Shown piece after piece: positions 53,316 to 62,008 of a stretch of 64,000 nucleotides of DNA. The translations under genes and the position numbers were made by a program. The stretch is from an uncultured Tateyamaria sp. GTDB taxonomy: Bacteria > Pseudomonadota > Alphaproteobacteria > Rhodobacterales > Rhodobacteraceae. A model generated the notes under the pieces. The model was not told the origin of the DNA and ran no database searches. It saw nothing but the letters and a program-made list of their open reading frames with translations. The DNA is taken from positions 36,776 to 100,775 of the forward strand of contig NZ_CANMEU010000013.1 of assembly GCF_947497045.1 (NCBI RefSeq), written 5' to 3'. Within the stretch, counting starts at the first letter, position 1, and each line of letters begins with the position of its first letter.

Positions 53316-53951
53316 ATGGCGAAGGACCACACCGAAACCGACCTCGACAAGGACCTAGAGGACCTGCCGCCCGATCTGCGCTGGCGCGAATGGATGCGCC
53401 GGATTGAAGCTGTGCTCTTCGCCAGCGCCTCGCCGGTGCCGCGCGAGGACCTGGCGCGCGTGGTGGGGCAGGGGGCCTCGGTCGATCTCTTGATCGACGA
53501 CCTTATGGCTGAGCTCGAAGGACGCTCATTTGAAGTCGCGAAGGTCGGACACAGCGTGTCAGGCAAAGGCGGCTGGATGCTCCGGACCCGGCCAGCCTAT
53601 GCGGCGGCGATCCGGACCGCAGCGGATGTCGGCGACCAGGATCTCGATCTGCGTGAATACGACGTCGCCGTGCTGGCGGCAATCGCCTATCACCAGCCGA
53701 TCACCCGCGACGGGCTCAAGGACATCTTCGGCAAGGACATCAGCCGCGACTTGATCGGGCGGCTGCATGCGCAGGGGTTGATCGGGACAGGCCCACGATC
53801 CCCGCGGCGCGGGGCGCCCTATACTTATGTGACGACGGAACGGTTCCTCGTTGCCTTCGATCTGGAGACGCTCCAGGACTTGCCGGACCGGGAGCAGTTG
53901 AAGGATGCGGGGATCACAACCGCTGCGGAGCCTCGAGCCAAGACAACCTAG
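53316..53951 (+). CDS. ScpB-like condensin-associated protein
   Basis: 211 residues. The winged-helix domain of ScpB is recognisable in RRIEAVLFASASPVPREDLARVVG, LDLREYDVAVLAAIAYHQPITR and LIGTGPRSPRRGAPYTYVTT. ScpB normally joins SMC and ScpA to compact chromosomes; plasmid copies may act in partition or be a regulator. It is coupled to DUF1403. Confidence 0.85.
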   Translation: MAKDHTETDLDKDLEDLPPDLRWREWMRRIEAVLFASASPVPREDLARVVGQGASVDLLIDDLMAELEGRSFEVAKVGHSVSGKGGWMLRTRPAYAAAIRTAADVGDQDLDLREYDVAVLAAIAYHQPITRDGLKDIFGKDISRDLIGRLHAQGLIGTGPRSPRRGAPYTYVTTERFLVAFDLETLQDLPDREQLKDAGITTAAEPRAKTT

Positions 53952-53991
53952 CAACGGTTCAATCGCGACGCACCATCAATCGGTCGAAGAG

Positions 53992-54909
53992 TCAGCCGAG
54001 GAGTTTCTCCAGCTCTTCCCTCTGCTGGGCGTGTTTTCTCGGGTTGTCCTGGATCAGTCGCTTCAGGTTGAGAAGCTTCCAACGCACTGCGGGAAGCTCA
54101 GAAGCCTGTGGTCGATCTATGGCATAGAAGTCCGGGGTGCTATCCTGCAAGCTTAGCAGGAACTGTTTAGAGCTTTCGTCGAAACGGGATTGAATGTCCG
54201 CGATCAGTTGGCGGCGTGTCATCAGGAGGTCATCAAGTTCGACAGGTGATTTGGTCATGCCTTCGAACTCACGGACGTAGGGCTGGTTGAGATCTATGAG
54301 ATTGGGGTTCAGCAGCTCATGTGAAGGACGTGATGAACAGGCGACGTAGATCAAGAAGGTCCTGAACAGATTGTCTGTCAGGCCTTCGTGCTCATAGAGC
54401 AGCTTCACGTCGAAAAGGTCGCGCGGGTGCTGGCGATCGACTGCGGCATGTAGCTTGCCGCCGAACAGGTCTTCGAACGAAACGATTTGCATTTCTGCAT
54501 ACCCGAACGCGTCGGCCACCGCCTCGGAGACTGAGCGGATTTCGGGGTCATGGACAACGCCCCGCGTGACCGGCGAGGTTTCGATTTTGATCTCGGCACC
54601 CCCCAGACGTGCGAGTACGCGTGTGGCACCGCCCCCACCACCCAGAATTCGTTGAGCTCGCGCGCCGTTGATGCCTCCTTCGATTGAGGCAGCGATGCGA
54701 TCCATAGTTTCGTTGATCTCGACGAGGCTTTCAGTGCGCTCTTTGATCGGCAGGTAGGTCAGATCGATATCAACCGAGAGGCGCGGCAAATCGCGATAGA
54801 ACAGGTTGATTGCCGTGCCTCCTTTGAGCGCGAAAATCTCCTCTTTCGCGACATGAGGCAGGACGCGTACCAAAAGAGCGACTTGGGCTTCATAGGTCTG
54901 ACGTGCCAT
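53992..54909 (-). CDS. abiEii: AbiEii-type nucleotidyltransferase toxin
   Basis: 305 residues. The nucleotidyltransferase motifs are FALKGGTAINLF and LSVDIDLTYLP, then DLFGGKLHAAVDRQHPRDLFDV, all typical of AbiEii/AbiGii. The enzyme is the toxin of a type IV toxin-antitoxin and phage-abortive system and acts by modifying nucleic acid, reported as tRNA 3' ends for relatives. Its start overlaps the antitoxin gene end by 20 bp. Confidence 0.93.
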   Translation of the reverse strand: MARQTYEAQVALLVRVLPHVAKEEIFALKGGTAINLFYRDLPRLSVDIDLTYLPIKERTESLVEINETMDRIAASIEGGINGARAQRILGGGGGATRVLARLGGAEIKIETSPVTRGVVHDPEIRSVSEAVADAFGYAEMQIVSFEDLFGGKLHAAVDRQHPRDLFDVKLLYEHEGLTDNLFRTFLIYVACSSRPSHELLNPNLIDLNQPYVREFEGMTKSPVELDDLLMTRRQLIADIQSRFDESSKQFLLSLQDSTPDFYAIDRPQASELPAVRWKLLNLKRLIQDNPRKHAQQREELEKLLG

Positions 54910-55720
54910 CTTCGACCTCCGTTCTCACAAACTCCTCCGGTACCATAATGCGATACTGTGGGTGAATCTTCCCGCCCTTGACCAGCGCACGGTCGCCTGC
55001 CCCAAGGTCGAAGGCTTTGGGGTCGAGGCGTTTGCGCCACGGGTGATCGTGGCGATCCGCAAACACAAAGAAGAGTCGCCGAACCTTGATTTTGGTGCAA
55101 CTCAGTAGCAGCGCCGAGAGCAGTTTCGGGCGCAGCGTCGTCAGGCCCTCGAACATCATATCGACGCTGTGAAAACTCCCATGATCCGGCAGTTCGTCCA
55201 TGGCTTCCATGACAGCTCGTTCGGGGGCAGACATCCGCAATTGCCACTCCCAAGGCAGGGCATTTTCTGACTTGCCGATGTTCTCTTTGAGACCAAGTGC
55301 CGGATCAGTGAACAGCGTTGTTTTGCGTGTCTCGATGGGGGCGTCGAGTGGGAGTTTGCCCAGCCACTTTGGTGTGGCATCGCCATAAACCCAGACAGGA
55401 GTATTTTTGCCAAGACGCAGGTAGTGATCATAGCCCTGTTGAGAAAGCGCAGTGGTGCCACCAATGTGGACCTCGTGGTTCATGATGTGCTGCATTGAGA
55501 GCAGGCAGGCATTCCAAGGTATGGTGTTTGATCCTGACGTGTTGGGGACAGGGCGGCGGAAGACGCCGCGATGAACGCGCTCAAGCCATCCACGTTTCAC
55601 GTAGTCGCGAAAGGTCTCGTAAGCGACACCTTGGCCAGTGAGCCAGGCGGCATCCACAAGATATCCTGGTGGCACCGCCTCGAGAACTTTCTTCAGATTT
55701 TGCGATCTTCCAGCGCTCAT
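54890..55720 (-). CDS. abiEi: AbiEi-type antitoxin
   Basis: 276 residues. The N-terminal wHTH (GYLVDAAWLTGQGVAYETFRDY and LERVHRGVFRRP) is joined to a C-terminal antitoxin domain with EVHIGGTTALSQQGYDHYL and APERAVMEAMDELPDH. AbiEi binds the operon promoter through its wHTH and represses it, and its C-terminal domain neutralises the toxin. The ATG overlaps the stop of a short upstream reading frame. Confidence 0.93.
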   Translation of the reverse strand: MSAGRSQNLKKVLEAVPPGYLVDAAWLTGQGVAYETFRDYVKRGWLERVHRGVFRRPVPNTSGSNTIPWNACLLSMQHIMNHEVHIGGTTALSQQGYDHYLRLGKNTPVWVYGDATPKWLGKLPLDAPIETRKTTLFTDPALGLKENIGKSENALPWEWQLRMSAPERAVMEAMDELPDHGSFHSVDMMFEGLTTLRPKLLSALLLSCTKIKVRRLFFVFADRHDHPWRKRLDPKAFDLGAGDRALVKGGKIHPQYRIMVPEEFVRTEVEDGTSDL

Positions 55721-55803
55721 GACGCTTTAGATGCCATTTTTTCAAAGAGATCACAATAGAGATCCTTTGAAGAGTCGACTTCTTCGGTGTTTATAACGCT
55801 GAA
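55717..55803 (-). other. 28-codon reading frame coupled to abiEi
   Basis: A frame ending FSVINTEEVDSSKDLYC and then DLFEKMASKAS* overlaps the abiEi ATG by TCATGA. It begins just after a TGA and has no ATG. It looks like the last part of a lost gene or a leader peptide. Confidence is limited by length. Confidence 0.35.
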
Positions 55804-55937
55804 AACTGGAACTCAGCAAAAAGAGGAGTGGGATCCGAATGTCTGCCAGACATGCGTGATAGCCGGAGAAATCCGATGTCAAGGATGGAAAGCGTCGCCA
55901 GAGTTCTGGGCTGTTTCGTTCGCGAAGACGTCCATGC

Positions 55938-56534
55938 TCAGGCGTGCTCCACGATCTGCTGCACGACGGGATGCATCCAGGCAGGGACACGTCGGCTCTG
56001 CTTTGAGAGCTGCGCACGATCCTTTGCATCCAGCGCACGTGCAATCTTGCTGATCACACGATCATCCACGCGATCCTTGCCGACATAGCGGAGTGCCTGA
56101 AACACAGTGCCTGTTTTTGACCCGGCGCCGACCAATGTCTTCGGAGAGGCGTTCCGAAACTGGATGACCTGCCGCCCGATCTTCTTCGTTCGTGTCGGCC
56201 CGTCGGTCATATAGGTCGGGTAGGACGGGACCTGGGTGGATAGACCCAACTGGTTCGCCGCCATGGCAGGGGAGGGTTGTAGAACCTGATTGTCCTTCCG
56301 CGCTACCGCGCGCGCAATATCGTCGGCGGAGGGGGCCAGGAGCCCGAAACGGAGGTTTTGCTTGGGATAGTCGTAGAGCCCACGCGTCAGGCGCCGGATC
56401 ACACCCTGATCCGCCAGACGTGACAATCCCTGATCCACGCTTGCGCGCGATCCGATATCGAGGAAGTCCGACGGCGCAAAGATGGCGCCTCGGCCCTTCC
56501 CAACAATGCGTTGCTTGATTTTCGACGTGATCAT
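55938..56534 (-). CDS. DUF6088/AbiEi-like antitoxin-type protein
   Basis: 198 residues. The N-terminus SKIKQRIVGKGRGAIFAPSDFL and SRASVDQGLSRLADQGVIRRLTRGLYDYP (partly shown) form the wHTH of DUF6088/AbiEi-like proteins, and the rest includes SADDIARAVARKDN and NQLGLSTQVP and VQFRNASPKTLVG-like blocks. Such genes are normally followed by a nucleotidyltransferase toxin gene. Here the expected partner is absent: the next 215 bp hold no intact gene. It is probably an orphan antitoxin. Confidence 0.82.
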   Translation of the reverse strand: MITSKIKQRIVGKGRGAIFAPSDFLDIGSRASVDQGLSRLADQGVIRRLTRGLYDYPKQNLRFGLLAPSADDIARAVARKDNQVLQPSPAMAANQLGLSTQVPSYPTYMTDGPTRTKKIGRQVIQFRNASPKTLVGAGSKTGTVFQALRYVGKDRVDDRVISKIARALDAKDRAQLSKQSRRVPAWMHPVVQQIVEHA

Positions 56535-56905
56535 AGTTCAACTCCACGTCAGAAAATAGGGCATGTTTTTCTGACATCAAGACGGAGGGATTCCGGCAGG
56601 AAGCGGCGGATTCCGGTCATTCGCCGCACATGCGATATCAGGGTCTCAAAAATAGAAAAGCCGACATTCGGTGGTGCGCGTGCTGTAGCTAAGTTGTTTT
56701 TGGCAAGAAATTAGCACTCAAGCTCGGGAGTGCTAAATGTGTAGAACTTGTTCTTGTTTTGTGCTAGTTTGTTTATGGCGACGGGTGCTTTGATGCGAAT
56801 CGCATGAGACGCTGCATCTTGATGAAAGTACAAAAGACGCCACCAAATAATGTGGCGCTAACCCGTTACGCAATATTGAGGCTGCCATCGAAAAGGACAA
56901 CAAAC
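56535..56905. other. divergent promoter region between DUF6088 and the CBASS operon
   Basis: 371 bp with no gene. It holds the CIRCE-like repeat (56711-56736) and a T-rich run. The region after the repeat (56737-56905) should hold the leader of the CD-NTase mRNA. No clear sigma-70 promoter pair was found. Confidence 0.5.
56711..56736. promoter_or_regulatory. CIRCE-like inverted repeat
   Basis: TTAGCACTC, an 8-nt spacer, then GAGTGCTAA. Both arms match the HrcA operator CIRCE exactly; the usual spacer is 9 nt. No T-run follows, so it is not a simple terminator. It lies 170 bp upstream of the CD-NTase start. Confidence 0.6.
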
Positions 56906-58207
56906 ATGGGCATCGGAGAAGACTTTGAGGAGCTGTTGGACAACCTTCAACTTTCGAACAGTGACACGATTAGCCTAAGGTACGGAGAGGTAACCTCGGC
57001 TCTCAACAAAGAGTTTCGAGACACCGATTCAAAGACCGCAAACAGCCTTCGAGTTGGATCAATCGGCCGATTTACCGCGATCGACGGCGTGTCCGATCTC
57101 GACATGATATACATTATGCCTTCATCCAGTTGGGATGATTACAAGGACGGCGGACAGTACAAGTTATTGAAAGCCGCAAAGGATGCTATCAGCGCCAGGT
57201 ACCCTACGACAACGGTCAAGGTTGATCGTTTGGTAGTGAGGGTTCTCTACAAGGACTTTCACATCGAGGTCCAACCCGCCTTCGAGTTGGCAGACGGCAG
57301 TTTCAAATACCCGGACACAGTCGGTGATGGCTCTTGGAAAATCACCAAGCCTCGCGAAGAGATCGAAGAGATGGTCGCGTCAAATAATCGAAAGAACAGA
57401 AACCTGCGGCGGCTCTGCAAGATGGCCAGAGCATGGAAGAACAAGCACGGCGTGGCCATGGGAGGACTGTTGATCGACACGCTGGCTTACAACTTTTTGG
57501 AGTCGACCGACGTCTACGATGAACGCAGCTATTACTATTACGACTATATGAGCCGCGACTTCTTTGAATACCTTTCTCACGAAAAGGATCACGATTATTA
57601 CTTAGCGGTTGGTAGCCGGCAGCATGTGAAGGTGAAGAAGAAATTCCAGAGGAAAGCCAAGAAGGCGTACGAGCTTTGCCAAGCTGCCATAAATGCTTCC
57701 GGACAAAAAAATGAGCGTCAAAAGTGGCGCAATGTCTTTGGAAAGGCCTTCCCAGCTCCTGTGAAGCTGGAGCAACAAGCTCATGCTCATGTTTTCCGAA
57801 ATACCGAAGAGTTTGTGGAAGACCGGTTCCGCGTGGATGTTCGGTTCGACCTGTCTGTCGATTGTCGGGTGTCGCAGAAAGGCTTTCGACCGTCCATGTT
57901 GACCGAGATGCTTTCTCGGCATATCCCATTGCTCCGCAACAAAGACCTGCTTTTCGTTGCCGATACTCGACATCTTCCGCAAGGTTGTGAACTTTTCTGG
58001 AAGGTGCTCAATCGTGGCGTAGAAGCGGAATCGCGGGATGAAATTCGCGGCCAGATTGTGAGAGATGACGGTTCTGGCCAGAAGAGTGAACGGACGTCAT
58101 TTGCAGGCGATCACTTCGTTGAGTGCTATGCTGTTCTGCGGGGAGTAGTGGTTGCACGTGGTGGAACGGTTGTACCTATCAACTGGCGCCAGGCGGAGGC
58201 CGCTTGA
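56906..58207 (+). CDS. CBASS CD-NTase (SMODS nucleotidyltransferase) with AGS-C sensor domain
   Basis: 433 residues from ATG 56906, chosen for AAAAGGACA upstream; the open frame extends to 56804. The nucleotidyltransferase core has GSIGRFTAIDGVSDLDM: Gly51-Ser52 and the acidic pair Asp64/Asp66, with a third acidic residue in FHIEVQPAFE. The last third (about 305-430) with LSVDCRVSQKGFRP, LLRNKDLLFVADTRHLPQG and SERTSFAGDHFVECYAVLRG matches the AGS-C sensor domain. It should make a cyclic nucleotide on phage sensing and activate the downstream effector. The next gene overlaps its stop by one base. Confidence 0.88.
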   Translation: MGIGEDFEELLDNLQLSNSDTISLRYGEVTSALNKEFRDTDSKTANSLRVGSIGRFTAIDGVSDLDMIYIMPSSSWDDYKDGGQYKLLKAAKDAISARYPTTTVKVDRLVVRVLYKDFHIEVQPAFELADGSFKYPDTVGDGSWKITKPREEIEEMVASNNRKNRNLRRLCKMARAWKNKHGVAMGGLLIDTLAYNFLESTDVYDERSYYYYDYMSRDFFEYLSHEKDHDYYLAVGSRQHVKVKKKFQRKAKKAYELCQAAINASGQKNERQKWRNVFGKAFPAPVKLEQQAHAHVFRNTEEFVEDRFRVDVRFDLSVDCRVSQKGFRPSMLTEMLSRHIPLLRNKDLLFVADTRHLPQGCELFWKVLNRGVEAESRDEIRGQIVRDDGSGQKSERTSFAGDHFVECYAVLRGVVVARGGTVVPINWRQAEAA

Positions 58208-58764
58208 TGCCAGAAAACGGATTGAACACGCAACTCGAAAATCAGATCCGTGAGTGTTTCGGTCGTGTGGTCTACAGCCATAAAACACACTTAAAAATGG
58301 CGGATCGGTGTGCGGCCAGAATGGCGCAATATAAGGTGGCACAGATTGCTGTCACCGCATTGACAAGTTCAGGTGCGGTCGGGGTCGTTGTCTTCGATGA
58401 TTTCCGATTGAAGTTGGCTACGGCCCTCCTATCGTTTTTGTCACTATTCATCGCGGCGTACTTGAAGAACTTCGATCCGGGTGGAACGGCGCAGAAACAT
58501 CGGGATACCGCTTCGAAGTTATGGGGAATCCGAGAAAGCTACTTTTCACTGATCACAGATCTACCTGAAATGGAACTTGCAGATGCACGTACCAAAAGGG
58601 ACGAGCTTCAGGAGCTACTGGAACGCATATATGCCTCCGAGCCACAAACGGACGGCAAAGCGTTCGCCGCCGCGCAAGATGCCCTGAAGAACAATGAAGA
58701 GCTTACCTTTTGTGCGGATGAGATTAACTGTTTTCTTCCCGCCTCACACCGAAAGTCTGAGTGA
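58207..58764 (+). CDS. SLATT-domain two-helix membrane effector
   Basis: 185 residues from ATG 58207, overlapping the CD-NTase stop (TGATG). The first part, VVYSHKTHLKMADRCAARMAQYK, is typical of SLATT proteins. Two membrane helices follow (about 40-60, VAQIAVTALTSSGAVGVVVF, and 67-87, LATALLSFLSLFIAAYLK), then a cytoplasmic helical part with SKLWGIRESYFSLITD and RTKRDELQELLERIY. SLATT proteins are predicted pore-forming effectors that kill or arrest the cell when the nucleotide signal appears. Confidence 0.88.
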   Translation: MPENGLNTQLENQIRECFGRVVYSHKTHLKMADRCAARMAQYKVAQIAVTALTSSGAVGVVVFDDFRLKLATALLSFLSLFIAAYLKNFDPGGTAQKHRDTASKLWGIRESYFSLITDLPEMELADARTKRDELQELLERIYASEPQTDGKAFAAAQDALKNNEELTFCADEINCFLPASHRKSE

Positions 58765-58800
58765 GCTGCATTGTCATTTTAGAGTATTAAGGAGTAGCGA

Positions 58801-59421
58801 TTGTTGACTATTTTTCCTGACCCATTTCCGTGGGCGTCTGTTGCAAGCACCCTGTTGACTGTGTTCCTCAGCTTCGGCGGCTTCGTTATTGGGATACGTG
58901 CTGGGAAAAACAATCGGGATCGCGGCTTCCTCAGAGATACTTACAAGTCTATTTACACCCACTTGAGGATGTTGAAAGAGAGCATTGCGTTAGGTAAGCC
59001 CATGCAGTGGGACAGTTTTCGAACCGAAGGGAATAAGTACATCCCTCCTGTAAAAGCATTGGAGCTGGACGGTACGATCAATGCACTGCCAGATGGATTG
59101 GCCAAGTCGCTCATTGACGTCGAGCAAACCACACTTTTTAACAATTGGCAGTGGAAGAAGATGATCGAAGATGGTGTCGGTCCGGAAATCAAATCGGCGA
59201 TGCATGACAGGATCGACGGCGAAGGTAAGTCACTAGAAAAACGGCCGTACAGGCAAGTTAGAATTTCTAGTCTCATGTTGCTTGATTCCAACCAGACCGC
59301 CGAACTTGCCGAAGGGCTGGAAACTGGCGACATTGGCTTGGGAATCGAGTTTTCGCTGCAGGGCGGCAGAACCGATATGCTTCACGCTTACCCTGAAACA
59401 CTAAAGTCAGGAACACTGTAA
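58801..59421 (+). pseudogene. third CBASS-operon gene, membrane-anchored protein of unknown family, 5' part (split by IS66)
   Basis: Starts at TTG 58801 with AAGGAG 6 nt upstream. The product begins with a membrane helix (WASVASTLLTVFLSFGGFVIG) followed by RAGKNNRDRGFLRDTYKSIY and a soluble alpha/beta region, including FNNWQWKKMIEDGVG. It now stops at residue 206 where the IS66 end creates TAA. After removing the element and one copy of the 8-bp repeat, the frame continues at 62497 to a stop at 62683, giving about 267 codons. The 37-bp gap from the SLATT gene supports one operon. I recognise no family. Confidence 0.75.
59410..59417. repeat. IS66 target-site duplication, left copy
   Basis: GGAACACT, identical to 62489-62496 on the other side of the element. 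Both copies belong to the coding sequence of the third CBASS-operon gene. Confidence 0.92.
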
Positions 59422-59444
59422 GCGTTGCGCTGGCCCCACCTTGA

Positions 59445-60023
59445 TCAATTGGAGCGCTTTCCCTTTGGCTTCCACCGCTTGGAGAGTTTGAGGACTTCGA
59501 GGCGGAGTTCGTCGCTGTCGGGGATGTTTGGGTCGAAGTCACCGCCATACCAGGTCTTGAGATCGGCATGTTCCGGGTGCTTCGGATCGCCCATGGCTTC
59601 GAGGAACGCGTCGTAGCCGGGTGCGCCGCCGACGTCTTCGGGCGGGCAGCGTCCAGCGATGTCTGTCAGTCGCGGGTAGAGTTCGCCGGGGGCGGGCTCG
59701 CTGATCTTGCCGATCTTGATCTTGTGGTCCCAGCTGTCGCCGAAGTCGTAGAGATAATTGATCGTGCGAGTGCCGGTATCCTCAATGACCTCGACCAAAG
59801 TGGTCTTGTTGGCGGGCAGGTCTTCGCTGCCGAAGTCCGGGTCGGGCAGCCCCCATGTCGCGCCGCCTGCTTCGAACATGTAGAGGTGCGAGTTGGTCCA
59901 GCCCATTGCGGCTTGGATGGTCAGGTGGAGGCGGTCAAGGCGGATATTGGCGGGCACTTGCAGGGCGCGCGTGACGGCAGGCTCGATGTATTCAAGCGTG
60001 GTCTTCAACTCGATGATGCTCAT
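59445..60023 (-). CDS. pRiA4b ORF-3-like passenger protein
   Basis: 192 residues. The family motifs are PAVTRALQVPANIRLDRLHLTIQAAMGW (shown in part), YLYDFGDSWDHKIKI and CPPEDVGGAPGYDAFLEAM. This protein family is a common passenger of plasmids and IS66-type elements, with unknown function. It overlaps the tnpC stop by four bases, so it travels with the element. Confidence 0.88.
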   Translation of the reverse strand: MSIIELKTTLEYIEPAVTRALQVPANIRLDRLHLTIQAAMGWTNSHLYMFEAGGATWGLPDPDFGSEDLPANKTTLVEVIEDTGTRTINYLYDFGDSWDHKIKIGKISEPAPGELYPRLTDIAGRCPPEDVGGAPGYDAFLEAMGDPKHPEHADLKTWYGGDFDPNIPDSDELRLEVLKLSKRWKPKGKRSN

Positions 60024-61600
60024 GGCCCCGCTCCGGCATCAGTCCCCCCTGTCAGGCCTTTGTAATTCCACGGCAGGAGGGCGTCGATATCGGATTGCTT
60101 GTGACCTTGAGCAATGGCGATCAGCGTCGCGGTCAACCATGCGTGGGGATCGACGGCGTTCAATTTGCAGGTCTCGATCAGCGAGGCGATCATCGCCCAG
60201 TTCTGTGCCCCGGCATCATGGCCTGCGAAGAGCGCATTTTTGCGGCTGAGGGCAATCGGGCGGATGGTTCGTTCCACAGCGTTGGAATCCAGCTCAATCC
60301 GGCCGTCTTCCAGGAACAGGATCAGCCCGTCCCAGTATTTGGCGATGTATTTCTGGGCCTCGCCAATCGGAGATTTTGCCGACACGCGGGCGCGGTTGGC
60401 CATGAGCCAAACCTCGAAGGCTTCGATAACGGGCTTTGAGCGCTCCTGCCGTGCTGCCCGGCGCGCGTCCGGGCTCAGGCCACGGATGTCCTTTTCAATG
60501 CGGTAGAGCTTTCCAATCTGCTTGAGACCCTCATCGGCAATTGGCGTGGTGCCGGTTTGGGACACTTCGTGAAGCTTGCGCCGCGCATGGGCCCAGCAAT
60601 AAGCAAGTTGCACGCCCTGGGTTGGTCGCTTCATCAGCCGATTATAGCCTGCATAGCCATCGACCTGCAGCACCCCGCTGAAGTCGCTCAAGATTTTATC
60701 CGCATATTGGCCGGATCGCCCCGGCGCATAGGTAAAGGCCACACCGGGTGGCGCATTGCCGTCCCACGGTCGATCGTCACGCGCCAAGGCCCAGAAGTAT
60801 CCCGTTTTCGTTTTGCGCCGCCCAGGATCGAGTACCGGCGCGATAGTTTCATCCATGAAGAGCTTTGTGGACTGCTTCAGGTTGGCCAAAAGCGCGTCAT
60901 AGACGGGCTTGAGTTCAAATGCGGCCCGGCCAACCCAAGCCGCCAGCGTCGAACGATCAAGATCAATGCCCTGGCGACCATAAATCTGTGCTTGCCGATA
61001 CAAAGGAAGATGATCTGCGTATTTGCCAACGATGACATGCGCCACTGTCGCTTCCGTCGGCATGCCACCCGGGATCAGATGCGCCGGTGCCGGGGCTTGC
61101 ACGATGCCGCTTTCGCAGGAACGGCAGGCATAGCGTGGGCGGCGCGTGACGATCACGCGGAACTGCACAGGCACGATATCCAGCCGTTCGCTGACGTCCT
61201 CGCCGATCACATGGCGCGCGTGACCGCAATCACAGATCGTGTTGTCCGGCGCGATGATCTCTTCAATGCGTGGCAGATGTTTCGGCAGTGCCCCCCGGTT
61301 CGCCTTGCGCGGGCGGGATTTGCCGCTGATCTGCCTGTCATCGGCATCATCTTCCGCATGCAAAGCTTCCTGAGCGGCCTCAATATCTTCCAGTGCCAGT
61401 TCATACTGTTCCGGGCAGGCCTTTTCAGACCGCGCACCGAACATGGTGCGTTTGTAGTCTGCGACGAGCTTTTCCAACTGGATGATGCGAGTTTCCTTGC
61501 GGTCGATCACGCCTGCCTGGATAGCATTATGCTCCTGCTGCGCACGAATGATGGCCTTCAGGGCATCAATATCATCAGGAAGATCAGCCGTCGCAATCAT
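60020..61600 (-). CDS. tnpC: IS66 transposase TnpC
   Basis: 526 residues. It has the zinc-finger-like ICDCGHARHVIGEDVSERLDI and a downstream YACRSCESGI, and the DDE core with KLFMDETIAPVLDPG, LQVDGYAGYNRLMK and the Glu region of RIELDSNAVERTIRPIALSRKNALFAG (given in part). The length and gene order are standard for IS66. It is intact. Confidence 0.96.
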   Translation of the reverse strand: MIATADLPDDIDALKAIIRAQQEHNAIQAGVIDRKETRIIQLEKLVADYKRTMFGARSEKACPEQYELALEDIEAAQEALHAEDDADDRQISGKSRPRKANRGALPKHLPRIEEIIAPDNTICDCGHARHVIGEDVSERLDIVPVQFRVIVTRRPRYACRSCESGIVQAPAPAHLIPGGMPTEATVAHVIVGKYADHLPLYRQAQIYGRQGIDLDRSTLAAWVGRAAFELKPVYDALLANLKQSTKLFMDETIAPVLDPGRRKTKTGYFWALARDDRPWDGNAPPGVAFTYAPGRSGQYADKILSDFSGVLQVDGYAGYNRLMKRPTQGVQLAYCWAHARRKLHEVSQTGTTPIADEGLKQIGKLYRIEKDIRGLSPDARRAARQERSKPVIEAFEVWLMANRARVSAKSPIGEAQKYIAKYWDGLILFLEDGRIELDSNAVERTIRPIALSRKNALFAGHDAGAQNWAMIASLIETCKLNAVDPHAWLTATLIAIAQGHKQSDIDALLPWNYKGLTGGTDAGAGP

Positions 61601-61654
61601 AGCGCTGACCTACCAAATCGAGGGATCAGATGCCCGCCCAATCAACCGCCTGAT

Positions 61655-62008
61655 TCACTCTGCCGCAGTCGGCGCGCGCGCGGCCAAAGCCTTCACCTTC
61701 CGCCAGTCGAGACCGGCAAAGAGGGCTTCAAACTGAGCGTGATTGAGCGACATCAGCCCATCCCTGATCGCAGGCCAGGTAAAGGTCGTTTCCTCCAGCC
61801 GCTTGTAGGTCATCACCAAACCGGTGCCGTCCCAGTAAAGCAACTTTAGCCGGTCGGCACGCTTGGCGCGGAAGACAAAAACCGTGCCGGTGAACGGTTC
61901 CTTGCGCAGCTCATTCTTCACAAGTGCTGCCAACCCGTCATGGCCCTTGCGGAAGTCGACAGGCTTAGTCGCAATCACGATCCGCACCCGGTTCGACGGA
62001 AAGATCAT
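61655..62008 (-). CDS. tnpB: IS66 accessory protein TnpB
   Basis: 117 residues with RVRIVIATKPVDFRKGHDGLAALV and GTVFVFRAKRADRLKLLYWDGTG (each typical of TnpB/Orf2 of IS66). Its ATG overlaps the tnpA stop by ATGA. It is a cofactor for transposition. Confidence 0.95.
   Translation of the reverse strand: MIFPSNRVRIVIATKPVDFRKGHDGLAALVKNELRKEPFTGTVFVFRAKRADRLKLLYWDGTGLVMTYKRLEETTFTWPAIRDGLMSLNHAQFEALFAGLDWRKVKALAARAPTAAE

Noticed and set aside
56711..56736. reading the CIRCE-like repeat as a rho-independent terminator
   Set aside because: No T-run follows on either strand, and both arms match the HrcA operator exactly.
60557..61849. 430-codon plus-strand frame in IS66
   Set aside because: It is antisense to tnpC and tnpB, which are intact and match their families.
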